A DNA stretch of 64,000 nt from Eretmocerus hayati (Eukaryota > Arthropoda > Insecta > Hymenoptera > Aphelinidae). Both the position numbers and the translations under genes were made by a program. The notes below the pieces were generated by a model that made no database searches, was not told the origin of the DNA, and saw nothing but the letters and a program-made list of their open reading frames with translations. Positions within the stretch are counted from its first letter, which is position 1. Each line of letters opens with the position of its first letter. The stretch is from assembly GCA_029851415.1 (NCBI GenBank), contig CM056741.1, positions 180,279,021-180,343,020 of the forward strand, written 5' to 3'. Positions 32,601 to 44,600 of the stretch are shown here, piece by piece.

Positions 32601-35600
32601 GGACGCTGAGCTTAAATATTAGATAAATATTAACAGTAACAGCTATTGCTGGGACAAACGGTAGTCCAGGAGTCTTAAACATCAACGTATGCCTGAAAAG
32701 AAAAAGATGATTATCAATCATGAGATGCGGGCATCCACATACAGTACCGTGCAAAAATTCCTGAACGGGGGTATGAAATCCTCTCTTGCAAAAACGTCGA
32801 TTGCTCGAACCCAGATTAACGTAGAGGAATTTTGAAAAAAGCATCTTAAAGATGAGAAAAAATGCTACTGAATTTTTTATGGCCTTCGATCTTTCTTTCA
32901 GTCCTTTTTGGCACCTCAAATAGCTGATGTAATTTCAAGGATTTCGAGAAAAAAACCGTTTTTACTCTATCGGCTGTAATTTGGACGCGGATAAAGATAG
33001 AACAATTTTGCAAGAAGCATCTTGAAGAGCGGAAAAATGCCATTTGCAATGATTTTTCGATTATTTTTTACGTCGTGTGAATAAGAGTGTGAGAGCTCTC
33101 AAAGTAGCCAGATTCTCGGATTTTCGATGAAATACGTGTGAAAACGGCAAAAAATGGCAAAAAACTACGGTTTTGGCTACTTTGAGAGCTCTCACACTCG
33201 TATTCATACGACGTAAAAAATAATCGAAAAATCATTGCAAATGGCATTTTTTCTGCTCTTCAAGATGCTTTTTGCAAAATTGTTCTATCTTTATCCGCAT
33301 CCAAATTACAGCCGATAGAGTAAAAACGGTTTTTTTCTCGAAATCCTTGAAATTACATCAGCTATTTGAGGTGCCAAAAAGGGCTGAAAGAAAGATCGAA
33401 GGCCATAAAAAATTAAGTAGCATTCTTTCTCATCTGTAAGATGCTTTTCTCAAAATTCCTCTCCGTTAATCTGGGCTCGAGCAATCGACGTTTATGCAAG
33501 AGAGGATTTCAAACCCCCGTTCAGGAATTGTTGCACGGTACTGTAGGTTTTATCAGATAAATGAGCCCAATCCCGTCATTAGAAGTGTTAATGATTTCCT
33601 GTTGAGTTAAGCCTTATTCACGGGAAAGTGTCTCATTTGACAATATGAGAGAAAAAGTGTTGAAATTTGCAACTTGTAATACCGTGATCCGACTGTGGCT
33701 TGTCCAAAATATTGTGTACGCCGAAGTTGTCGAAAAAATTGAAGTTAAATGGAAATATAAGATAATGGGCTGAAGTTTGCTTGATTTATGACTAGCGGAG
33801 ACAAATAACAGCAGATCCCACGGAAAAGTCGTAACATTTTGATCTTCATACAAGCATTGAAATCCTTTTTCGATGGTTTGAAATTAACTTATCGCGTTCA
33901 AACTGAGTCTTGATATGATTTGACCTATCAATATTCATCAGGCGTGGAAACTGTTTTTCGACACGCTTTTCAGAAAAATGTCTTTTTGCAACTGTGTGCG
34001 CGAAGTTGTAAAAAAATGAGACTTCTCTTCATTATTTACAGTGCGAGAAGTAATGCGTGAATGACTTCTCGCACAGTTTTACATTTACGCACTGGTGGAG
34101 TGTGCGTGAATGTAACTTCTCGCTCTAATGCATTTTCATTCACGCACAGTTCCAAAATATGATGTCACGTCATCCCTCTGAATTTGGCCTTTCTTGAAAA
34201 CTTCGTTCTCAAGATGATCTTGCTCGGACAGTGGTGCATTTAATTACAACTTCGCGCACAGTTGCAAAAAATAGTATACGCAATACGTGCGAGAAGTTTC
34301 CGCACACGTTGCCAACTCGCGCGAGAAGTAACATTCACGCACTCGTTTGGCAACTTGTGCGGAAATTGACTTTCTCGCACTTGTTGCGTAATATACTTTT
34401 TCCGCACTGATTGAGTACTTTCTCGCACAGTTTGTCGAAAAACACAGTTCGATACACGGGTGTAAAACCTATTTTCCGCATCCTCGTGTTGATTTCGACC
34501 TTCGCCAATGGCTCAGGCCGAAAACCCATCGCTCGGACGTGAATATAGTACATTCCGATACAAGGGTGGAAAAACTTCTCTTCGCGTTCGAATGATGGGT
34601 TTCCGGCTCGAGCCATAGGCGAAGGTCGGAATCATCACGAGGATGCGAGAAATAAGTTTTACACCCGTGTATCGGATACTATTTTTTGACAAACTGTGAG
34701 AGATAGTGGAAAGTCAGTGCGAAAAAGTTACATTCTCGCACAGTGTATCAAGAAAAGTTTTTCCACCCTTGTATCAAAATGCACTATTCTTGGGATAAAC
34801 TTTGATTCCACTCATGTTTTTTGTGAATTTTTAAGGGGTGTTAGAACTCGGAATAAATCCATCGTCTAGGATCCATTTTGGCCATAGAATTGGAATACGA
34901 TGAGATCCATGAAGCTAAAGTTTCTGGCACTGTCTTAAAAATTCTAAAAAATTGTAAAAAAGGTTGCAATGAACCGTTGATGTAACAAATATGAAAATAT
35001 CTAAGCAAGAAACTGGAAAGTTTTCGGATCGGTGAAACTATCATAATTTTCATCAAAAATATTCGAATAATCATTACCTGTTCTGTGGCTTCCTGCTAAT
35101 CAAGAGTAAAACGCCGATGATGCCGCAGAAGAGAGCAAACAGTAGAAACTTGGTGAAACTTCCCATGCTACCTGTAAATCATATTGTACCTTGCAACAGA
35201 TAGTAATCGAAGATGTTCGATGATTGTACTAGCTTTTGAACAATTACAAAGGGGACCAAAATGTTATGATACACATGAAATTCCGGTAGAACGCGTGTAG
35301 TGTGACACCAAAGATTATCAAAGTGGGAATCCGATCAGAAGAATAAGTCATCCAAGTATTGTAAAATAATGGTTCTCGTAGGGCAATTTTTCCACTATCT
35401 GACGCCTCCTGAGTCGATGCAGATATGCCATCACGACATGAAGATTTTGACAAAAATAATATTACGGAGATACGCGAAGATCGGTAGAGAATTTGCTGCC
35501 TTTGATCTATTCGATCACGAGTTTCGGTTATGTTGCCATCCAAGAATAAACAAACGCTGCTAGTCCGACAAAGTTCTGTTGTTCATCAAATTCTAACAGC

Positions 35601-38600
35601 GTTTCAATCACTTTTCAAAGATATTTTCAAGCCTTGATATTTCGTCTTGTTACGGTGTACATCAATCAGTTTGATACTCACTGTCACATAGCTCGAGAAA
35701 CTTACCCATAGCAATAACGATAATCAGATCAAATACGAGGACTAGGATGTAAAAAATTCCAACAAGTTTCATCACATCACGGCCGGAATCTTCCGTGGCG
35801 GGTCCCCTGTCGACCCAAGGAAATAGTGCAGGGCACAAGTATTGCGCAGTCTGCGAAATAAAAATGAACCGCAGAGTTAGACTATATACTCTTGAGAAAA
35901 ATTTCCTATTTCCTAAAACTAGGTAGTTCAATTCAAAGATAAAATGCACCTAGCTCAAAGTCGGAACAGCAGGGAAAAATTTGTGATTTCTTTTTCGTAT
36001 GACAAAGCCGAATGCTTTTCGAAAACTATTATTTTAGTGCTGCAGGCGTCGACTTATTCAAAAATCACAAATCTGTAACGAGTCATTTTATTCAGAATGT
36101 CTATCGAATAGTCAAAAACTCAGGGCTCGAACCTTTGAAACTACAATAGCTTCCTTTCACTGAACTTGTCCGAAATTTGTTTTAAATACATATACTTTCA
36201 GTACAAAAAATTTGGCGGAGTAAATCTATTGTATGTACAAACCCCAACCCACTGATGAGAAACACTAAGACAGCACAAGTCCAGGTAGCAAGATCGAACG
36301 AGCTAGATTCAATCTCAAATGAGCTCGTATTCCACTGAGACTTGTGGTCGTAAATTCTCTCGGTATCGATTCTACTTGCTCTCAAGTATCTTCTCTAACA
36401 ACATCGAACTTGATTCCGAATATATTCATACCACTAGACAATCTCGAATTATAACCTATAAAATATATCAGTGCAAATAGTGATGCACGAATTTTAGCAC
36501 ATACCTGTAACTTGCGCTGTAAATAATTCAATGGAGGCCCGATTATTGGTGTAGTACTTGGATATTGGTGAGCGCTACTGCCACATCCCGAGCCAGCTGC
36601 AGCGTGGACGCTTCCGTAGAATTTATTTTCAGTTCGATCACTGACGAGATATTGGTCATCCTTACCTAGACCAATTTCGTCTTCCTCACCACCGAATGAG
36701 TCCTCCGACTCCGGCGATGAACTGTTGGCACGTCGGACCCTTCGCACCTGTTGGAGTCGAGAACAAAAAGTACTATAGTTGACGATAGTTTGGTGTTGTT
36801 GTTGACCTGATACGTTGAAATATCCTTACGAGATTATAGTGAAACACTTCTTCCAAAAATGGAGTTGGTGGACCATGTGGGACTCGATTGACAATGCTAA
36901 TTTAGGAATTTTTGGCGTCTGACCAAACGTAAAGATTTCTGCTGATTAACATTCTCAAAAACTATCGTTACATCGAACGAGATTTCAGGCAGCTTAAAAT
37001 TTTCTCGCGTATTCTCAAGGGTTCAGTCATGTTAGATGATTTGCAAATCAAATTTTCTCCTCAAAACAGAAAAGGAAAAATGTAACCAAAGAATTGCCGA
37101 CATCTTGTTCCAAACAAAGTTTACTTTTGTCTCGCCCAACGCACTACGGTTGATTCAACAATTTTTTTCAGAATGAATAGCTATTCTCTCGAGACCAGGG
37201 ACACATATTTGTGTGATTCAAACTAAGAATTGAAATTTCGAGCCTCTTGAATACCCAAAAATTGTTGGTAATGCAAAATTTTTCTTCTAAATCTAAAATT
37301 CATCCGGTGAACAATAAAATTGTGCAAACTATGCGTGGAATATATGTGATAGGAATGAAATATTCGCAGTTTCTTATCGAATAATGGAGAGAAGAATTTT
37401 GGGAACCACGAGTTTTTCTAGCTTCTCCCATGTATTTCACGCATAATTAGCGAAAAAGGGTAAATTTTGATTTTAGAAAGAAAAAAGTTTGTTTCACCAA
37501 CAATTTTCCTGCTCAAAGCTTCACCTGTCACTCTGGGGCCGTATTATAAATTTGCGGGTGTAGGTGGCGCTTGCCGCTAACCTGTCGATTTGCCGCTATC
37601 CGCAAAAAAGTCAGTTTGCCGTGTAATGCCGTCTGCGTTTTGCGGTGCCGTAGAAATATTCACAAAATGCACGGCCTTCCCCCGATTGTTTATTTTGCAG
37701 TTGGGGGAAGGCCAAATGGGCGATATCAATCAAGAGGACCTAAGCGTTTATTGAAGGTTACACCGACGACGGGAACAATATAATCAATTTTGAGTGAGCA
37801 AACAAGAACCATCCATACAACTTTGAGGTTATGGTGTGCACGAGGTCGCAGCAAGGAACGGAACAAGCGGGTAATTTATCTTTAAATAATAAGGTGAGCA
37901 ACATCTTCTCACCGTAATTTGCTAACTCCTGGGTAAACCTACACTTTTAGGATATGTTCAAGGCCTAAGTAGCAAACTTTTTCCTGAAAATCCTGTAATG
38001 CGAAACACGTGAAACAAAATCCGTCAACGCAATTTTTTACGGCAAACACTATTGACACGGCAGCGCAAAACACAACAAACGCGGCGAACTGCAGACGGCA
38101 AACTGACTTTTTTGCGGATAGCGGCAAATTGACAGGTTAGCGGCAAGCGCCACCTATACCCGCAAATTTATAATACGGCCCCTGGATCATCTTGATATCA
38201 ACATCTACTCCCGGAAAAATAGCTACAGAGGAAATTCCAGAGAATAATCTATATTGGCATTGGTCGGTTCGTGGAGGAGTATTTTCAACGCACATCCGAG
38301 TATTCTTGGAAGTTCGTAACATGACATATACTTTAGTATGAAGATGCTGGATATATGCTCGTGACAAATGAAAAAGAATAACTGATCAAAATTCTAGTGT
38401 ACGCATAACACCGGGTATGAAGCTCACTATACCCAAAATTGAAGTTTTCTTGATCACAAAAGTGATTCTTTTGAACCGAGACAATTACAGCAAAGTTTCT
38501 TGGAAACCCCCTGAGGTATTGCAAAGCTGAGAAGACTCAATTTCACTGTTTCATTCTTTGTTGATATTAAAAATGCCTGACATGAGAAGTCCCTCGCCAA

Positions 38601-41600
38601 AGTTGATGATGTAGACAAAATTACTACGCACTACTGTAATTTTTGAAGCACGATCGCCATGAATAATCTAAAAAAATGTGAAACTTTCGAGAGCAAAATT
38701 CATCCGCTCTCGGATCCACAATGTCAGAAGTTTGAATGGGCGCTCTGTACATGAGAACCAAAGCCTTAGAGATGAATTACGCATAATGAATTTCAATTCT
38801 TCGAAAATATATTCAAAACTCGTTTACTCAAATTTTGCATTCTGTCGAGCGAATTCGTTGCAAAATTCTCATCTCTGTGTGAGATCTGTGCCGACTCAAA
38901 CATGACTGTATCGCAACTCTTGACTCATTACGAAAGTTTCTTTCTGACTTCAGAAATGTCACAAAATGTACATTTTCATCAGTATACCTGAATTTCCTTG
39001 AAAACTTCAAGACAGAAAACTTCAACCGTGAAATTCGAAAAAATTTGTGATTGCTCAATTATAATGTATCTTGTACTTCAAATATCACAGGAGTCACATT
39101 TTTCAACTCACAGCGTTGGGCCCAAACTATTCGAGATTTTAGTCGAATCAGTAATCACAATGATCATGAACTGATCCACTAAGCAGTTTGTAAGATTTTA
39201 ACAAACAAAATTTTAGTTCAAAAAAAGTTGTATTATACAAGATTATCTTCTTGCACTCACAAAATTTTTTTCCCAGCCGCAGCGTAACCCAGTAACCAAA
39301 ATTCACGTGGCATGTATGAATCAGTTCATCATCGCAATCAACGAATCTTAATGGAGCAAGCCAATCCAAACTGATATCGAACCCATAATATCATCAAAAC
39401 AATTTTTAACTTACCATAATTCGCTGTCCACTGGCAGATGAACTAGCAGCTTCAGCTTGTGCCGCATTCAATGCCATCGTTAACTGATCCGGTCTAAGCT
39501 CTTTATTATTTTTCCCAGATCCAGCAACAGTAGTGGGATGATGAGTTTCTCGGTTCGGTGTCCGACAAGGAGTGAGCAAACTCTGCGGTAAAAGCTCTAC
39601 AAGTTTAGTCGTATGTGGTTGATAGCGCAGAATCAGAACGCACGTTGACACCAAAGTGTAGGCGAGCAAAGTACCTAAAATGGTCAGAAATTTATTGTAC
39701 AGGATATGCGTCACTTTACAAAATTTTTCATTCGTCATTATGAGGGTAATTCGATACGATGTGTGAGCCGTGTACGTGACTCAAATTTCCTGTGCTGAGT
39801 TAATTCGAAATGGAAATGAAGAAAAAAATATGACCACGAAAGTAGGATTGATATATTGATTGGTAGGTGACCGATATTTTTGGATGACCCCGAACGTTTG
39901 GGATGACCTAACATATTTCCAAGTTATGAATTCATGATATACGATACGAAAGGATCACTTGGATGTATAAAAAACCTAGGTGTAGGCGTGCTTGTAAATG
40001 CGCAAGCGATTGAAAAGTCTGTTGATTGCACCCGTTATTATGATGTTGAAAATTGTACTTATAACTGCGTATATCCGTGTGTCATGTAAAATACGTCGGC
40101 TAGTGGGTTTAACATGTGAATGAAGTTTTGACACAAACTTTCAATACACTGACTTTTATGAATGTGAATTTATTCGCTGTCCAATTCCGGGGATTTACGT
40201 CAATGACAAACTCCTTTCGGTTTTTTTTTCTTGAGGATAGATACGGATCAAATGGGAAAATCCCTAATTTTGATTCACTTATTAACAATTATCGATTTTC
40301 CTCGTGGATTTCTCGAAAAAAAACCAACATGACATTTAAAATTTATATCTTTCCACACGAATCAGTGGGGCACACAGATTATTCTTTGAATCAGCCAATA
40401 GCTGAAACGGATTCACACGGTGAATTCATATTTATAAATTTCCGATGCCCCGTTCTGAATTTGACGACTCAAGTAAACTATCATATGTCTTCATTGATCA
40501 AGAATTGTGTGTTTTATCAGTGATGATACTCCGTGTATGGTCAGCCATTCACTTCGATTTGGCTTTATCCATTAAGAATAGAAATATGGCAGCGCAATCT
40601 CTGTAAAAACAACTAAAGGACTTGAAAATTTTTAAAACTTGCTACTTTCTGATGATCGAAAAATCTCCTAGATGAGCTAGTCGCATTCTCTGGTAGAAAT
40701 GGTGAGCATTTTTTGGAAAATAACCGGCCAAGTCACATTACTCCTGGCCGTAGGTGGCCAGAAAAAATGTTCACATTTTTACCAGGATGTATTTCATCCC
40801 CACTGACCATTAAACAGTATCTCTCAATATAATAATGTTGGACATTCAGCGGTTGTACTCTTCTTGGCCACTTTTGGGCAATTAATGATACCAAATAATC
40901 CTCTTATCGCGAATAATTGCGATTTTAGGATATCTCACCTATAGACATCATCTCTACGAGCACCTCGAGTCTGATCAGCAACGCAGCAACAGCCGCGCAG
41001 AGACCGGAAGTGAGAGTTGCAAGAGCCGGCGTGCCCGTCATTGGCCATATTTGGCTGAGCTGCCTGCAAAAACCAATTGCACTCGATATAATACGTGGAA
41101 ACGATAATGCACACGTATGGAGTGATCAATCGATTAAAAAAATATATGAGTAAACATTTTTACTTTAGTTAGGCAGTTCCATTCGTCTATATAGGAGAGA
41201 AATCGTATGTTTGGTTAAAAGTTATCAACGCCCAAGACATCCAATAAAACAAAAAAAGTCGCGAATATCACTGTGCGTCGTCAGATAGACTTACGTTGAA
41301 CACTTTGGTTAAAAGTTAACGAAACCGTGGTAAAAAATATGAGAACGAAGAAGAATAAGGCTCACTTAGCACATTATGAATGAAATTATTCGCCGAGAGA
41401 CATAACCCGACCGCACATACCAGCCAGCAAATTCCATCACACTCCCTTTACTCGTCATGTATCATAATATACCTCCCACAAGCTAAGCGGTCACTCCTTT
41501 GACCTTTATCCCTCGGTAAAATGAAAAATACCAGCCACCTTGGCCAGCTACACTTTTCAGTCCACTTTAATGACTTTTTGAGGCTAGAGAATATATTACG

Positions 41601-44600
41601 CATACCACAAACAGAATTTCAAATTTTTGAAACACGGCATTCCAGGACTTGGAAAAAATTCAATGCAGATAAAAGAAAAAAAACGCTAGAATTGAAGGAA
41701 AACTTAGATACCTTCGTTCTAATAGGGAAAAATTGGAATTGGTTACGATTTCTTACCGGAAGATAAGTCCATCCTGAGCCATGGCATAAACGATCCTCGG
41801 CATTGGGAACATACTGCCAAACATAGATACGGAGAGCCCAGCCAGAGCTCCGATTGCAACTATGGCCTTGCATTTGTGGGCACCGACCTGGCCAAACATT
41901 TCGACCAGTGCTGATTCCTGGTCCACTTCGTCGTACGGGACTAAAAATGTTTACAGTTTAAGATTAATCAGATGTACATAGTCTCGTCACCAGTATTGAT
42001 CGAATCAATTATTTATCGCTGCGGATACATTGCCAACCGCCAACGTGAGCTTTGATTTTCAAGTCTAATGATGCTGCCGGTAAAATCGGAGACATTTGGT
42101 GAATAATTGAAGAAGATAACTTGGGAGTTAATGAGCAGAAAAGTCACAGACTACATCGATTGCATTGGAAATTAGACTTTCGGTCAGAGAAAGATACGAT
42201 TAGAACCGAGAAAGTAATCTCTCATTCGCTTTGCCTTCTGTGTTGATCTATATTCCATGAGATACTTTATTTGCACAAAGCGCCGAGTTTGTCGGGAATT
42301 TTTCTGATGTTTGGAATGTGACCTGGATATCAAATGTAATCATTTGGGACTCCTTTGCTCCACAGTTTTGAATTTATTGGTCAAAGCTTATGTGTTTATA
42401 TTGATTGGAAGAATGCATCACTTTACATAAATTAAACCACACAGAATCTTAGACAATTATCCAAGTAGCTTGGTGAAATTCCCAGATCCAAATCCCTCGA
42501 GAATTTCCATAGAATCGTAGTTTTTTGAGGATATGTCAAAATTCTGACGTGCTAGGATGAAACCGACCTTGGATTCGGACTCGATGATCCACAAAATCTA
42601 TAGAAAACAAAGTCAGACCACCAGATCCGGATTGTTTTTATGTGGCTGTATAATGAATGAGAGCTCGATCAAAGTTAAAATAATAAGAAACAAAAATTAT
42701 CAAGATTTGGCGATTAATCATAGTGGGTTGTGAAATTATTCGTAATTAGAGGTTAAAAAACTCACCGATCAACGTGAGCATCATACTGCTCGTAACATAT
42801 GCGATGAGGATAATACCCAGTGAAGTTACTATTGCCAAAGGAATACTTCTCTTGGGATTCGTTGCCTCCTCGCCAGTCGTGGCAATTATGTCGAAGCCAA
42901 TAAACGCGTAAAAACACGTGGCTGCACCAGTGAATACCTGAAAAATCAAACATGTGAAATTATCAGCACACGTCACGTTGCGATCACGTGTGAATGAACC
43001 TTCTATTATTCAGAAAATTTCTCATCAACCCTATCTTTGTACAAAGACTGTCCAAAATTTGTACGTCCAAGGAGAGAACTTCGTTGTACGTGACTAGCAG
43101 CCGGAATCACGATAAAAAATGCTAGTTCATCATCATTCTTTGCAATTTAATAATTCAATTTTTCGAACTTCGTAGGAATGTATAGTTGTGCAGGTCATAT
43201 CGTGAACAAGTAATCTCGCTCTTATCTCATTGTAATATGATGATACTCCCGATATTCCTGTCAAAACGTAATCAAGTAAAATATTTAAACGCAAATACGT
43301 GGGTGTGATAATGTGTCTGGTATCGCACTATCTCTAAATTGCGTTTCACACCGTCTAGACGACCCGCAGTGGCACCATAGATTTTGTGTACGCGAAGTCA
43401 GTTACATGCCCGGCGTGACAACGCTGGGAAGACTGAGATAATCCTAACGCTTACGGGCAAGTTTACACATACTCTCATTCTTTTCATTAATAGGCGAATG
43501 GACGCATTGTAGTCGCAACGATTACGTTCGGTCTCTTCTCCATCGACTTTTTCGCCTTCTGCAGATTTGCATATCCTCTCAACTTACATGAACTTATTTA
43601 TCATGTCCTTTCTTAATTTTTCAACAAAATTACGTGCAATAGTCAAAATAGTTGAAGGATGAAATAGAAGATCTTTTCAAGTGAAAATGCCATTTTGTAC
43701 TTCCTGGTCCACTTTATGGGGGGTAACATTGCTCTCCTCAGAACTTGAGGCATCAATTGAGTGCTTCAATTCTTTCTGGAAATGTCTGTATCTTCCGCTA
43801 AGGAGCCACAGTAAGTGATGTTTGACCAACTTTTCAGGGATAGTGGTCTTGCGATTGATAGGTTGAGATACGTGTTGATCAATCATTTTAAAAATAGCTC
43901 CGCCTAATACGCTCATCTTGACTGACCAATTTTATAAGCGAGCGGTGGAAAGTAGAACTTTCTGATAGAACTTAGAAATGAGCGTAAATGCCAAAATGTG
44001 GAGCCCAAAAATTTCAACTGCGTGAATCTGCGGATGATTCGTCGAGTGGGCTATGTTTAGAATTTATCATACACGTCAATCAGTCCGAGAGTTGAATCAT
44101 TTGGAAAACTCGATTCAGCTATGTGTTTCTTCCCAACCAGCAGAGGGAAATTTATCCAATTTTGGAGAAGATGCATGAACCACAATTATTTTCATAACAA
44201 CTAGATAATCATATTCTTCGAAAAATTGTCCACCTGCGGGTAGTGATGATTTCCTGTTATCAGACCATCAAATCTGAGTGAAAATTGCGCAGGATAGCAA
44301 AATTGAACCTTTTATGACAGTTCTACGAAAGTCGATTCGAAGATCAAACATTCAACCAGTATTCAAAAGCATTGCTTCTATCGACCCGTGATTCAAATGA
44401 ATTAAAAAAAGAAGCCACTCCTTGTCCGCCTCTCTAGTATGAGGTCGTCAAAAGTGACAAGGAGGGTTACGATCTAAAGATCGCAGTCAAAAATTAACCT
44501 CCTTGTCACTTTTGATGACCTCATACTAAAGAGGCGGACAAGGAGTGGGTTAACTATTTGGACCTGAGAGCGATAGTCTCTTTTTTGAATTCATTTGAAT

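Noticed and set aside
40116..40523. 135-codon plus-strand frame in a transporter intron
   Set aside because: It starts at GTG rather than ATG, has no domain I recognise, and is antisense to the host gene.
40687..40786. microRNA precursor
   Set aside because: The stem is imperfect with large bulges and a long loop, and no small RNA evidence can be had from sequence alone.
43916..43940. TATAAAA and TCAGT close to the small intronic frame, considered as a promoter
   Set aside because: They are only about 8 bases apart, against the roughly 30 needed for a TATA-initiator pair.
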